A stretch of DNA of 64,000 nucleotides, taken from the NCBI RefSeq assembly GCF_001427525.1, contig NZ_LMGU01000001.1, forward strand, positions 2,725,760 through 2,789,759, given 5' to 3'. Both the position numbers and the translations under genes were made by a program. Shown piece after piece: positions 1-8,801 of this stretch. The notes beneath the pieces were generated by a model that saw nothing but the letters and a program-made list of their open reading frames with translations, was not told the DNA's origin and did not search any database. Origin of the DNA: Microbacterium sp. Root61 (GTDB taxonomy: Bacteria; Actinomycetota; Actinomycetes; Actinomycetales; Microbacteriaceae). Each line of letters opens with the position of its first letter. Positions within the stretch are counted from its first letter, which is position 1.

Positions 1-1150
1 CGAGCACTTCCCAGTTCACGTCGAGATCGGCCAGCAGCACGTCTTCGGCGAGGGAGATCTCGCCGAGTCCGCGCTGGAGGTTGTCCAGCGCGAGCAGCGA
101 GTGACCGAGGGCGACGCCGATGTTGCGCTGCGTGGTCGAGTCGGTGAGGTCGCGCTGCAGGCGGCTGGTGACCAGCGTCTGCGCGAGCGAGGCGAGCAGC
201 GCGCCGGCGATCTCGAGGTTCGCCTCGGCGTTCTCGAAGCGGATCGGGTTGATCTTGTGCGGCATCGTCGAGGATCCGGTGGCGCCGGCCACCGGGATCT
301 GCGTGAAGTAGCCGATCGAGATGTAGGTCCAGATGTCGGTCGCGAGGTTGTGCAGGATGCCGCCGACATGACGGACGCGGTCGTACAGCTCGACCTGCCA
401 GTCGTGCGACTCGATCTGGGTGGTCAGCGGGTTGAACCCGATGCCGAGGCCCTCGATGAACGTGCGGGTCAGTTCGGGCCAGTCCACGGACGGGTCCGCG
501 GCGACGTGCGCCGACCAGGTTCCGGTGGCTCCGGAGAACTTGGCGAGGAATTCGGATGCCTCGACCTGCGCCGCGACCCGCTCCAGGCGCCACGCGAACA
601 CCGCGAGCTCCTTGCCCATGGTCGAGGGCGTCGCCGGCTGGCCGTGGGTGCGCGAGAGCATCGCGGCATCCTTGTGCTGCACCGCGAGGGTGCGCAGCGT
701 GCCGATGACGGTCTGCAGCTTCGGCAGCCACACCTCGACGATCGCGCGCTGCACGGTGAGCGCGTAGGACGCGGAGTTGATGTCCTCGCTGGTCGCGGCG
801 AAGTGCGTGAGCTCGGCGATGCCGTCGAGTCCGAGCGCGGAGAGCCGATCGCGCACCAGGTACTCCACGGCCTTGACGTCGTGGCGGGTGACCGCTTCCT
901 TGTCGGCGAGCCAGTCGATCTCGGCCTGTCCGAAGTCGCGGTACAGGGCGCGCAGGCGCTCCTTGTCCTCCGCGGACAGCGGCGAGGTCTCGAACAGCGA
1001 CCGGTCGGTGAGGGTGATGAGCCATTCGACCTCGACCTCGACGCGGGCGCGGTTGAGGCCCGCCTCGGAGAGATAGTCGGCGAGCCCCGTCACCGCGGCG
1101 CGGTAGCGGCCGTCGAGGGGGCTGAGGGGCTGGGGGGGAAGAGAAGGCAC
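1..1150 (-). CDS. purB: Adenylosuccinate lyase (3' end outside window)
   Basis: Catalyses two fumarate-releasing steps of purine synthesis, SAICAR to AICAR and adenylosuccinate to AMP, as a cytosolic homotetramer. The protein opens with a PurB-like N-terminus (LSPLDGRYR, residues 9-17) and carries the fumarase/lyase superfamily signature SSTMPHKINP at about residues 293-302, whose serine is the flexible-loop catalytic residue in this family. The GTG at 1148-1150 is chosen because it directly precedes the conserved N-terminus; an AGGAC lies upstream. About 383 codons are visible, so the C-terminal part lies beyond base 1. The phosphatase gene upstream ends 14 bases before this start, so the two may share a transcript. 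Confidence 0.95.
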   Translation of the reverse strand, partial: MPSLPPQPLSPLDGRYRAAVTGLADYLSEAGLNRARVEVEVEWLITLTDRSLFETSPLSAEDKERLRALYRDFGQAEIDWLADKEAVTRHDVKAVEYLVRDRLSALGLDGIAELTHFAATSEDINSASYALTVQRAIVEVWLPKLQTVIGTLRTLAVQHKDAAMLSRTHGQPATPSTMGKELAVFAWRLERVAAQVEASEFLAKFSGATGTWSAHVAADPSVDWPELTRTFIEGLGIGFNPLTTQIESHDWQVELYDRVRHVGGILHNLATDIWTYISIGYFTQIPVAGATGSSTMPHKINPIRFENAEANLEIAGALLASLAQTLVTSRLQRDLTDSTTQRNIGVALGHSLLALDNLQRGLGEISLAEDVLLADLDVNWEVL

Positions 1151-1164
1151 GAGGGGCCGTCCTG

Positions 1165-1671
1165 TCAGATCGCGGGGCGGATCGCGGGTTCGAGCTGTCG
1201 GAAGAGCGAACGGCTCGCACTCTCGATCATACCGAGCACGTCATCGAACATCCCGGGCCCCGCGTAGTAGGGGTCGGGCACGTCGAGGGTCTGTGCGCTC
1301 GCGTCGAACGACATGAGCAGCGCGATCTTGTCGGCGTCCGCCTCGCTGCGGGCCCAGCCGTGCAGAATCCGCTCGTGGCTGCGGTCGAGCGCCACGATGA
1401 GGTCGTTGTTGGCGAAGTCGGCATGGGTGAACTGGCGGGCCCGATGCCGCGCGCCGTCGTACCCGCGCCGTTCGAGGGCCTCCAGTGTGCGCACATCGGC
1501 GCGCTCGCCGACGTGCCAGTCGCCGGTGCCCGCCGACGTCGAAGCCACGCGGTCTCGCAGGCCGGCGGCATCCGCGAACCAGCGGAACACGACGTCCGCC
1601 ATCGGGGAGCGGCAGATGTTGCCGGTGCATACGAAGACCACGCGGAACGGCTCGTCGGCGCTCGCGGTCAT
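1165..1671 (-). CDS. Low-molecular-weight protein-tyrosine phosphatase
   Basis: A 168-residue cytosolic phosphatase of the LMW-PTP/arsenate-reductase fold. The P-loop CTGNICRS gives nucleophile Cys15 and Arg21, and the general acid is Asp133 in the motif DPYY near the C-terminus. These are all the residues needed for a phosphocysteine mechanism, and the length is normal for the family. The ATG at 1669-1671 is used because it begins just before the P-loop strand; longer upstream extensions in frame are low-complexity Arg/Pro translation and not credible. It lies directly upstream of purB in the same direction. Whether its target is a tyrosine-phosphorylated protein or arsenate cannot be decided from sequence; the DPYY acid favours phosphatase. 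Confidence 0.9.
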   Translation of the reverse strand: MTASADEPFRVVFVCTGNICRSPMADVVFRWFADAAGLRDRVASTSAGTGDWHVGERADVRTLEALERRGYDGARHRARQFTHADFANNDLIVALDRSHERILHGWARSEADADKIALLMSFDASAQTLDVPDPYYAGPGMFDDVLGMIESASRSLFRQLEPAIRPAI

Positions 1672-1785
1672 CTCTCTATTCTTGCGCCGAGCGACGGCTC
1701 CTGCACACCGTCTGCCTCCACGAGGCCGATCCACAGCCCCGGTGCGGGTGTCCCCGTGGCTGCGCGACGGCGTCAGAGTGGGGGC

Positions 1786-2079
1786 ATGTCCCTGCTGATG
1801 TCGTGCGACCCGACCGCGATCGCGTGCCTCGACACGCTCGCGCGCGTGCGCCGACAGGTGGACGACGCCGCCGTCCGATTGCAGGCCGCGCACGCCCATG
1901 CACTCGCCCTGGCCGACGCGACGCGGTGGCAGACCGAGGCCGCGCGCCGGTTCCGCGACGTCACCGCGCAGTGGTGTCAGGATGTCGCGGCGCTCGCCGC
2001 CGAGGCCGCCGAGGTCGGCGACGACGTGAGTCGGCTGCATCATCGCGTGGCGCTGTTGATGGGGGATGCCGCGGGGTGA
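1786..2079 (+). CDS. Small alpha-helical protein of unknown function
   Basis: A 97-residue, Ala-rich, probably all-helical protein with two tryptophans (about residues 47 and 64) and no signal peptide or membrane segment. No family is recognised. Size and helical pattern recall the WXG100/LXG-type partner proteins of actinobacteria, but no W-x-G turn is present. Its TGA overlaps the GTG of the following alpha/beta-hydrolase gene in the sequence GTGA, so the two are translationally coupled and probably act together. Start chosen at the ATG at 1786, where the helical pattern begins. The function is not known. Confidence 0.6.
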   Translation: MSLLMSCDPTAIACLDTLARVRRQVDDAAVRLQAAHAHALALADATRWQTEAARRFRDVTAQWCQDVAALAAEAAEVGDDVSRLHHRVALLMGDAAG

Positions 2080-3461
2080 GCGACGACCTCGACATCCGCA
2101 GCGGCGGCGTGGTCGCCGTCGACACCGAGACGCTTCGCGAAGCGGCGGGCGGATTCGCGCGGTTGGGGCGCGAGCTCGAGGCGATCGTCGGGTTGGTCGG
2201 CTCGGCCGGTGCGCAGCTGTTCGCTCTCCCGCGGATCGCCTGGGACGTCTCGTCGCGGGTCGAGGAGCTGCGCCGCCGGGTAGGCGACGCCGTGGCACAC
2301 GCGCAGCGTGCCGACGCAGACCTGCGCGCGGCGGCCGCCGTCTACGAGGTCGTCGAGCTCCGCGCGGCGCACGGGGTGGCGGAGGCGGCGGGCGAGACGG
2401 CCACGCTCGCGGCGATCGAGGCGCGGATCGCCGTGCTCGCCGACGAGTATCCCGATGTCCTGGAGACGGCATCGCGAGGTCCCCTGGCGTGGGGGCTGGC
2501 CTGGCCGGCAGAGCTGACCGCTCAGGCCGGCGCGGCGCTGTGGTGGGCGCCACCGGGCATCGCGGTCGCCGCCGGGGTCGGGATGTTCGGGACGGCGCAG
2601 CTGGCGCGGCTGGTCGGCGCCGGAACGGTCCCGCAGGACGCGAGGCTGCGCGTCGCGTCGACCGCGATCATCGTCGCGCCCGTGCGGCGCGACACCCGAA
2701 CGGCGGCACCGACGACGCTCGCTGCGGCGGCCGCGCGCATCCCGGGCGGCGAGGGCTCCCGCATCCGCGTCGAGAAGTACACGATGGCCGACGGATCCCG
2801 GCAGTTCGCCGTCTACGTCACCGGCACGCAGTCCTTTGCTCCGGTGAGCAAGGACCCGTTCGACATGACTTCGAACGTGCAGCTGTACTCCGGGTCGACC
2901 TCGGCTTCGTACGACGCCACCCTCGCCGCCCTGCGCGAGTCGGGAGCCCGGCCGGGCGATGCCGTGCACGCGTTCGGCCACTCCCAGGGGGCGATGGTCA
3001 CCGCGCACATCGCGCTGGAGGGCGAGTTCGACACGCGCACGCTCGTGTCGTTCGGCCCACCCGTCGAGGCCGACATCGGAGCGGACACCCTCAGCGTCTC
3101 CCTGCGGCACACGGACGACCCCGTCGTCGCCCTGGAGGGCGGCGGTCACGACTATCCCGTGGGCGCGCCCGGGAGTTTCGTCGCGGAGCGCGTGGCCGAC
3201 CCCGACCCAGGGCTGCACGACGTCCGCCTGCCCGCGCACGGCATCGCCGCGTACACCGAGACGGCCCGGATGCTGGATGCCTCGACCGATCCGCGGATGG
3301 ATCCGGTGCGGGCGCTGCTGGACGAGCTGGGGGCCGCGGCATCCGTCGAGAGCGTCGAATACTCGGCGGAACGGGTCACGGCGCTCCCGGCGCCGACTCC
3401 GGGACCCGAGCCGGTCAGTCCTTCCGCTGCGGGCGGAGGATCAGCCCGAAGACCCAGTTGA
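2076..3461 (+). CDS. Alpha/beta-hydrolase-fold protein with N-terminal helical region
   Basis: A 461-residue protein with two parts. Residues 1 to about 130 are a long Ala/Glu/Arg-rich helical region, followed by a short hydrophobic stretch at about 150-185. The C-terminal half is an alpha/beta hydrolase: the nucleophile elbow GHSQGA places Ser303, an Asp (about 345) follows, and a late His is in LPAHGIAAY. This layout resembles DUF1023-type actinobacterial hydrolases. The substrate is unknown; lipase, esterase or peptidoglycan-associated roles are possible. The GTG start overlaps the stop of the small helical protein upstream. The last 47 bases overlap the convergent holin-like gene. Confidence 0.7.
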   Translation: MSDDLDIRSGGVVAVDTETLREAAGGFARLGRELEAIVGLVGSAGAQLFALPRIAWDVSSRVEELRRRVGDAVAHAQRADADLRAAAAVYEVVELRAAHGVAEAAGETATLAAIEARIAVLADEYPDVLETASRGPLAWGLAWPAELTAQAGAALWWAPPGIAVAAGVGMFGTAQLARLVGAGTVPQDARLRVASTAIIVAPVRRDTRTAAPTTLAAAAARIPGGEGSRIRVEKYTMADGSRQFAVYVTGTQSFAPVSKDPFDMTSNVQLYSGSTSASYDATLAALRESGARPGDAVHAFGHSQGAMVTAHIALEGEFDTRTLVSFGPPVEADIGADTLSVSLRHTDDPVVALEGGGHDYPVGAPGSFVAERVADPDPGLHDVRLPAHGIAAYTETARMLDASTDPRMDPVRALLDELGAAASVESVEYSAERVTALPAPTPGPEPVSPSAAGGGSARRPS

Positions 3462-3807
3462 TGAGGGAGATGATGAGCGCCGCGACCACGCCCCACCAGA
3501 AGTCCTCGACCCGCAGACCCCAGTTCCACCAGTGCGTGAGCCAGGCCGTCAGCCACAGCAGGAACGCGTTGATGATGAGCGAGATGAGGCCCAGCGTGAG
3601 CACATAGAGGGGGAACGCCAGCACCTTGATGACGGTGCCGATGAGCGTGTTCACCAGAGCGAAGATGGCCGCGACGATCAGCAGTGTCAGGACGAACTGC
3701 AACGTCTCTCCGGGCGGGAACGGGATCACCGACACCATCAGTGCGGGGATCAGGGTCACCACCCAGATCGCAAAGGCGTTGATGACGACGCGGATGAGGA
3801 AGCGCAT
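3415..3807 (-). CDS. Phage-holin-like (PF04020-type) four-helix membrane protein
   Basis: A 130-residue membrane protein with four hydrophobic segments (about residues 3-25, 33-54, 60-88 and 98-122) and a short basic C-terminus ending RPQRKD. The pattern fits the widespread phage_holin_4_2 family found in ordinary chromosomes; despite the name it does not imply a prophage and no other phage gene is nearby. It probably sits in the cytoplasmic membrane; its role is unknown. The gene is convergent with the hydrolase gene and overlaps its 3' end by 47 bases. A 90-base gap separates its start from the divergent aminotransferase. Confidence 0.75.
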   Translation of the reverse strand: MRFLIRVVINAFAIWVVTLIPALMVSVIPFPPGETLQFVLTLLIVAAIFALVNTLIGTVIKVLAFPLYVLTLGLISLIINAFLLWLTAWLTHWWNWGLRVEDFWWGVVAALIISLINWVFGLILRPQRKD

Positions 3808-3884
3808 GTCGGTCAGTCTGACACGCCGCTCACAGCGGAGGAAGGCAATCCGCCGCGTGTGGGCGACGTGCGACGCATGCCTCC

Positions 3885-3890
3885 TAGACT
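3885..3890 (+). promoter_or_regulatory. -10 element TAGACT of the aminotransferase gene
   Basis: TAGACT ends seven bases before the GTG at 3898 and no Shine-Dalgarno sequence lies between, the arrangement expected of an actinobacterial leaderless transcript that begins at or next to the start codon. Confidence 0.6.
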
Positions 3891-3897
3891 CGGTCGG

Positions 3898-5019
3898 GTG
3901 ACCGACGCCACCGAGAGATCCGACGCTCCCGTCCGCATCCGCCCCGAGATCGCGGCCCTCCCGCCGTACAAGCAGGGCAAGCAGGCCGGTGCAGACGCGT
4001 TCAAGCTGTCGAGCAACGAGAATCCGTTCGACCCGCTGCCGAGCGTGGTCGAGGCCCTCCAGCGCACCGTCGAGATCAACCGGTATCCGGATGCCACGGC
4101 CAGCCGCCTGCGGCACCGCCTGGCCGCGCGTTTCGGCGTCACGCCCGAGGGCGTGCACATCGGCTCGGGCAGCGTCGCGATCCTCGCGCAGCTGATGCTC
4201 GCCGCGGCCGGTCCCGGCGACGAGGTCATCTACGCGTGGCGGTCGTTCGAGGCCTACCCGGGGCTCGCCCTGATCGCCGGCGGGACGCCGGTGCAGGTGC
4301 CGCTCACCCAGGACGCCCGCCACGACCTGCCCGCCATGGCCGCAGCCGTCACCGACCGCACCCGTGCCATCATCGTGTGCAGCCCGAACAACCCCACCGG
4401 CCCGATCGTCACCCAGGTCGAGTTCGACGAGTTCCTGGCGGCCGTGCCTCGCGATGTCCTGGTCATCCTCGACGAGGCCTACGTCGAGTTCGTCACCGAC
4501 CCGAGCGCCGTGGACGGGATGCGGGTGCTCGCTGTCTCCGGCCACGAGAACGTCGTCGTGCTGCGCACCTTCTCGAAGGCGTTCGGCCTGGCGGGCCTCC
4601 GGGTCGGCTACGCGATCGGTCACCCGCGGATCCTCGACGCCGCCCGCAGCACCAGCATCCCCCTGTCCGTCACGGCGCAGGCCGAAGAGGCGGCGCTGGC
4701 GAGCCTGGCCGCCGAGTCCGAGCTGCTCGAACGGGTGCGGGTCATCGCCGCCCGCCGCGACCGCCTGGTGGCGGGGCTGCGGGAGAGCGGATGGCGCGTG
4801 CCGGACGCCCAGGGCAACTTCGTGTGGCTGCCCGCCGGCGCCGAGACACTGCCGATCGCAGCCGCATTCGAGGAGGAGGGGCTGATCGTCCGCCCCTTCG
4901 CCGGTGACGGTGTGCGTATCTCGGTCGGCGAGGAAGAGTCTGTTGAGAAGGTCCTACGGATCGCGGCATCCGTTGTCCAGACTCTCCCAGAAGGCCACGC
5001 GGGGCGAGGGTTAGCGTAG
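3898..5019 (+). CDS. pat: Aromatic-amino-acid / histidinol-phosphate aminotransferase
   Basis: A 373-residue PLP-dependent fold-type I aminotransferase. The PLP lysine is Lys227 in [18 protein letters not shown] near residue 38, CSPNNPTGP at about 161 and the C-terminal arginine motif are present. Compared from memory with the two mycobacterial paralogues, the WRSFE segment, the QVPLT strand and the [19 protein letters not shown] run match the Pat (HisC2) branch better than HisC1, so a phenylalanine/tyrosine transaminase role is preferred; HisC activity is the alternative. No his genes are adjacent. The GTG at 3898 is chosen because TAGACT lies seven bases upstream; an in-frame ATG at 3877 would start inside the promoter. 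The next gene begins five bases after the stop codon. Confidence 0.8.
   Translation: MTDATERSDAPVRIRPEIAALPPYKQGKQAGADAFKLSSNENPFDPLPSVVEALQRTVEINRYPDATASRLRHRLAARFGVTPEGVHIGSGSVAILAQLMLAAAGPGDEVIYAWRSFEAYPGLALIAGGTPVQVPLTQDARHDLPAMAAAVTDRTRAIIVCSPNNPTGPIVTQVEFDEFLAAVPRDVLVILDEAYVEFVTDPSAVDGMRVLAVSGHENVVVLRTFSKAFGLAGLRVGYAIGHPRILDAARSTSIPLSVTAQAEEAALASLAAESELLERVRVIAARRDRLVAGLRESGWRVPDAQGNFVWLPAGAETLPIAAAFEEEGLIVRPFAGDGVRISVGEEESVEKVLRIAASVVQTLPEGHAGRGLA
5012..5017 (+). promoter_or_regulatory. -10 element TAGCGT before the E1alpha gene
   Basis: TAGCGT overlaps the last codons of the aminotransferase gene and lies six bases before the GTG at 5024, with no ribosome binding site between. The spacing suggests a leaderless start that would uncouple the 2-oxoacid dehydrogenase genes from the gene upstream. 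Confidence 0.5.
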
Positions 5020-5023
5020 AAAA

Positions 5024-6154
5024 GTGACTCCGTCTGAAGACACCTCGCTTGTGCGCGTGCTGGCGGCCGATGGGTCGCTGGCCCCTACGGCGGCGGCTGA
5101 ACGCTACCTTCCGCTGATCGACGCGCTCGCCGAATCCGAGCTCGAGACCTTCTATCGCGACATGGTCGTGATCCGCGCGTTCGACCGCGAGGCCACCAAC
5201 CTGCAGCGTCAGGGGCAGCTCGCGCTGTGGCCGCCGAGCCTCGGCCAGGAGGCCGCGCAGGTCGGTTCCGCACGTGCGGCCCGCCCCCAGGACCACCTCT
5301 TCCCGTCCTACCGCGAGCACGTCGTGTGCACGATCCGCGGCGTCGATCCGGTCGACATCATCCGGGTCATGCGGGGGCTCACCCACGGTGGCTGGAACCC
5401 GTTCGATCCGAAGAACGGCAACACGCACGTCTACACGCTGGTGCTGGGCGCCCAGACGCCGCACTCGACCGGACTCGCGATGGGCATCACGCTGGACGGC
5501 CGCAGCGGCACCGGCGACCTCGAGCGCGACGAAGCCGTCATCGTCTACTACGGCGACGGCGCGTCCAGCCAGGGCGACGTCCACGAGTCGATGGTGTTCG
5601 CCGCCAGCTACCAGACGCCTCAGGTGTTCTTCCTGCAGAACAACCAGTGGGCGATCTCGGTCCCGGTCTCCACCCAGTCCCGTTCGCCGCTGTACCTGCG
5701 CGGCGAAGGGATCGGCATCCCGAGCGTCCAGGTCGACGGCAACGACGTCCTGGCCAGCTACGCGGTCTCGAAGGTCGCGCTCGACGAGGCGCGCGCCGGC
5801 GGCGGACCGCGGGCGATCGAGGCGCTGACGTACCGCATGGGTGCGCACACGACGAGCGACGACCCGACCAAGTACCGCACGAGCGACGAGGAGCGCTCCT
5901 GGGCCGAGCGCGACCCGATCGAGCGCATGCGCGTGTTCCTGCGCGGCCGCGGGGCATCCGACGCGTTCTTCGCCGACGTCGAGGCCGAGGGCCGTGCCCT
6001 CGCCGAGGACGTCCGGACGCGCACGACGGCCCTGGAGACGATCCCGGCCGACCTGATCTTCTCGAACGTGTACAGCGACCCGCATCCGCTCGTCGATGAG
6101 CAGCGCGCGTGGCTGGCCGGGTACGAGGCATCCTTCGAGGAGGACCCTTCGTGA
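5024..6154 (+). CDS. 2-oxoacid dehydrogenase E1 component, alpha subunit
   Basis: A 376-residue thiamine-diphosphate-binding subunit that decarboxylates a 2-oxoacid and passes the acyl group to lipoyl-E2. The ThDP/Mg motif runs from GDGASSQGD (residue 177) to QNNQWAIS about 30 residues later, and the family loop SYREH is at about residue 94. The alpha2beta2 type E1 is used by pyruvate and branched-chain dehydrogenases. Because actinobacteria usually run pyruvate through the single-chain AceE, a branched-chain 2-oxoacid dehydrogenase is the more likely role, supported weakly by the aminotransferase next door. No E3 gene is nearby. It is followed by E1beta with a GTGA overlap. Confidence 0.88.
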   Translation: MTPSEDTSLVRVLAADGSLAPTAAAERYLPLIDALAESELETFYRDMVVIRAFDREATNLQRQGQLALWPPSLGQEAAQVGSARAARPQDHLFPSYREHVVCTIRGVDPVDIIRVMRGLTHGGWNPFDPKNGNTHVYTLVLGAQTPHSTGLAMGITLDGRSGTGDLERDEAVIVYYGDGASSQGDVHESMVFAASYQTPQVFFLQNNQWAISVPVSTQSRSPLYLRGEGIGIPSVQVDGNDVLASYAVSKVALDEARAGGGPRAIEALTYRMGAHTTSDDPTKYRTSDEERSWAERDPIERMRVFLRGRGASDAFFADVEAEGRALAEDVRTRTTALETIPADLIFSNVYSDPHPLVDEQRAWLAGYEASFEEDPS

Positions 6155-7167
6155 GCGACGTGTCGACCACTGATGTCCCGACGGCCGAGGCCGTCACGAC
6201 GATGCCCTTCAGCCGCGCGCTGAACGCCGGACTGCGCAAGGCGCTCGCCGACTCCGACCGCGTCCTGCTCATGGGCGAGGACATCGGAAAGCTCGGCGGC
6301 GTGTTCCGCGTCACCGAGGGGCTGCAGGCGGAGTTCGGCGAACGTCGCGTGCTGGACACGCCGCTGGCCGAGTCCGCCATCATCGGCACCGCTATCGGAC
6401 TGGCGATGGGCGGGTTCCGTCCGGTGTGCGAGATCCAGTTCGACGGCTTCGTCTTCCCCGGATTCGACCAGATCACCTCGCAGCTCGCGAAGCTCACGTA
6501 CCGCCACGAGGGCGCGCTGCAGATGCCCGTCGTCATCCGCATCCCGTACGGCGGACACATCGGCGCTGTCGAGCACCACCAGGAGAGCCCGGAGGCGTAC
6601 TTCACGCACACGCCGGGCCTGCGCGTGGTCAGCCCGTCGACGCCGAACGACGCGTACTGGATGATCCAGGACGCGATCAGCTCCCCCGACCCGGTCATCT
6701 TCCTCGAGCCCAAGAGCCGCTACTGGCAGAAGGGCGAAGTGGATGCCTCGGCACGGGCGCTCCCGCTGCACGCGAGCCGGGTCGTCCGGCGCGGGACGGA
6801 CGTGACGATCGTCGCGCACGGCGCGATGGTCGCCACCGCACTGCAGGCCGCGGCGCTCGCCGAGGCCGAGGGCACGAGCTGCGAGGTCGTGGACCTGCGC
6901 TCGCTCTCCCCCATCGATTACGGGCCGATCCTGGACTCGGTGCGCCGCACCGGACGCATGGTCTACGCCCAGGAGGCGTCCGGGTTCACCTCGCTCGGCA
7001 GCGAAGTGGCCGCCACGGTCATGGAGCGCGCCTTCTACTCGCTCGAGGCCCCGGTGCTGCGGGTGTCGGGCTTCGACACCCCCTTCCCCCCGGCCAAGCT
7101 CGAGGGCATCTTCCTCCCGGACGCGGACCGCATCCTCGAAGCCGTCGACCGCACCCTCGCGTACTGA
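6151..7167 (+). CDS. 2-oxoacid dehydrogenase E1 component, beta subunit
   Basis: A 338-residue partner of the preceding gene, with the transketolase pyrimidine-binding domain first ([14 protein letters not shown] at about residue 43) and the transketolase C-terminal domain after about residue 200. [11 protein letters not shown] and DLRSLSPID are typical of E1beta subunits of the pyruvate/branched-chain class. The GTG at 6151 overlaps the TGA of E1alpha in GTGA and is preceded by GGAGGA, so translation is coupled and subunit supply is matched. An in-frame ATG further upstream would lie well inside E1alpha and is rejected. Confidence 0.9.
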   Translation: MSDVSTTDVPTAEAVTTMPFSRALNAGLRKALADSDRVLLMGEDIGKLGGVFRVTEGLQAEFGERRVLDTPLAESAIIGTAIGLAMGGFRPVCEIQFDGFVFPGFDQITSQLAKLTYRHEGALQMPVVIRIPYGGHIGAVEHHQESPEAYFTHTPGLRVVSPSTPNDAYWMIQDAISSPDPVIFLEPKSRYWQKGEVDASARALPLHASRVVRRGTDVTIVAHGAMVATALQAAALAEAEGTSCEVVDLRSLSPIDYGPILDSVRRTGRMVYAQEASGFTSLGSEVAATVMERAFYSLEAPVLRVSGFDTPFPPAKLEGIFLPDADRILEAVDRTLAY

Positions 7168-7193
7168 CGGCACCCGTTCCGAAAGGACACCGG

Positions 7194-8525
7194 ATGAGCA
7201 CCCAGACCTTCCACCTCCCCGACGTCGGTGAGGGCCTCGCCGAGGCCGAGATCGTGTCGTGGCGCGTCGCGCCCGGCGACACGGTCGCGGTCAACGATGT
7301 CGTCGTCGAGATCGAGACGGCCAAGTCGCTCGTCGAGCTGCCGTCGCCGTTCGACGGCGTCGTGAGCGAACTGCTCGCGGCCGAGGGCGACACGGTGCTG
7401 GTCGGTGCACCGATCATCACCATCGCCGGAGCGGGCGTCGTCACCGACGTGCCCGAACCGGCCGAGCCCGCGGCGGACGCGAGCGGCTCGGTGCTGGTCG
7501 GATACGGCAGCCCTGGACACGTGCAGTCGCGCCGCCGGAAGCCGGCGGAACGCCCGGTCGCGGCATCCGTCGGTGTCGTCGCCAAGCCGCCGATCCGCAA
7601 GCTCGCCCGCGACCTCGACGTCGACCTGGCCGACGTCACGCCCAGCGGTCCCGCCGGTGAGATCACGCGCGACGACGTCGTCAAGCACGCCTCGCAGGCC
7701 AGCGTCTTCCGCAACATCGAGACGCCGGAGTGGGGTGCGCGCGAGCAGACCATCCCCGTGGCCCCCGTCGCCGTCGTGACGCCGCGTCCTGCGGCCGCAT
7801 CCTCCGCCTCCGTCTCGGCGGACGAGCGTGAAGAGACGATCCCGGTCAAGGGTGTGCGCAAGGCCACGGCGTCCGGCATGGTGCAGAGCGCATACTCGGC
7901 ACCGCACGTCACGGTGTGGACCGACGTGGACGCGAGCCGCACGATGGAGCTCGTCAAGCGACTCAAGGCCTCGCCCGACTTCGCCGACGTCAAGGTCTCG
8001 CCGTTGCTCATCATGGCCCGCGCCGTGATCTGGGCCGCGCGTCGCACGCCGATGGTGAACGCGGCCTGGGTCGACGGGGAGGGTGGCGCAGAGATCCGCG
8101 TCCGCCGCTACGTCAACCTCGGCATCGCCGCGGCCACGCCGCGCGGGCTGCTCGTGCCGAACATCAAGGACGCCCAGGACCTCAACATGCGCGGCCTGGC
8201 CAACGCGCTCGAGAAGCTCACGCTGACCGCGCGCGAGGGTAAGACGACCCCGGCCGATCAGCACGGCGGCACCATCACGATCACCAACATCGGCGTGTTC
8301 GGGATGGATGCCGGCACCCCGATCATCAACCCCGGCGAAGCCGGCATCATCGCGCTGGGCACGATCAAGCAGAAGCCGTGGGTCGTGGACGGCGAGGTGC
8401 GCCCGCGCTGGGTCACCACGGTCGCCGGGTCGTTCGATCACCGGGTCGTGGACGGCGACGGCATGAGCCGGTTCATCGCCGACGTCGCCTCGATCCTCGA
8501 AGAGCCCGCGCTCCTCCTCGACTGA
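7194..8525 (+). CDS. Dihydrolipoamide acyltransferase, E2 component
   Basis: A 443-residue core of the dehydrogenase complex that transfers the acyl group from lipoamide to CoA. Domains in order: one N-terminal lipoyl domain (lipoylated Lys44 in [11 protein letters not shown]), a linker, a peripheral-subunit-binding domain at about 131-166 that holds E1/E3, an Ala/Pro-rich linker, and the acyltransferase domain from about 210 with catalytic His416 and Asp420 in [12 protein letters not shown] single lipoyl domain is common in branched-chain E2. It lies 26 bases after E1beta with a GAAAGGA ribosome binding site at 7181-7187. No E3 (lpd) follows, so E3 must be supplied from elsewhere. Confidence 0.92.
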   Translation: MSTQTFHLPDVGEGLAEAEIVSWRVAPGDTVAVNDVVVEIETAKSLVELPSPFDGVVSELLAAEGDTVLVGAPIITIAGAGVVTDVPEPAEPAADASGSVLVGYGSPGHVQSRRRKPAERPVAASVGVVAKPPIRKLARDLDVDLADVTPSGPAGEITRDDVVKHASQASVFRNIETPEWGAREQTIPVAPVAVVTPRPAAASSASVSADEREETIPVKGVRKATASGMVQSAYSAPHVTVWTDVDASRTMELVKRLKASPDFADVKVSPLLIMARAVIWAARRTPMVNAAWVDGEGGAEIRVRRYVNLGIAAATPRGLLVPNIKDAQDLNMRGLANALEKLTLTAREGKTTPADQHGGTITITNIGVFGMDAGTPIINPGEAGIIALGTIKQKPWVVDGEVRPRWVTTVAGSFDHRVVDGDGMSRFIADVASILEEPALLLD

Positions 8526-8590
8526 GGCGCACTCGGGATGCCCTCCGGCGTGGGCGGGCGCTCCGCGCTGGCGTAGACCGCTCTTGACCG

Positions 8591-8657
8591 CGAGACTGCA
8601 ACGGAGAGTCGAGACTGCGGGTATTACCCGCTGTCTCGACGTGCCACTGCAGTCTCG
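8591..8657. repeat. GAGACTGC palindromic intergenic repeat, copy 1
   Basis: A 67-base nested palindrome between the E2 gene and znuA. Outer arms CGAGACTGCA (8591-8600) and TGCAGTCTCG (8648-8657) enclose an inner hairpin at 8608-8640 whose 15-base arms have one mismatch and a 3-base loop. GAGACTGC occurs four times, twice in each orientation. A second copy lies at 19168-19232. The structure resembles REP/MITE-type extragenic palindromes; it may also act as a terminator for the E2 operon. Confidence 0.8.
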
Positions 8658-8766
8658 GCGGGGTGTGGCCGGGCGCACACGGGGGCCCGCACGCCGCACG
8701 GCACCGCGCGGGATGACGTGAGGCGCCGCGCAGACGGCGCGTAGCAACTGCCACCACCCTGCGAGC

Positions 8767-8795
8767 TTGAGAACGATTATCAATAGCGTTAGGGT
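8767..8795 (+). promoter_or_regulatory. znu promoter with overlapping Zur box
   Basis: TGAGAACGATTATCA at 8768-8782, within the larger near-palindrome TTGAGAACGATTATCAA, matches the actinobacterial Zur operator pattern. It covers a -35 element TTGAGA (8767-8772) that is 17 bases from a -10 TAGGGT (8790-8795), which lies six bases before the znuA ATG. Zinc-loaded Zur bound here would block RNA polymerase, so the zinc uptake genes should be switched on by zinc shortage. The regulator itself is encoded 2.8 kb downstream. Confidence 0.85.
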
Positions 8796-8801
8796 GGAGG
8801 C

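Noticed and set aside
3415..3807. Holin-like gene as a prophage remnant
   Set aside because: The family is common in ordinary chromosomes and no lysin, tail, integrase or att-like repeat is nearby.
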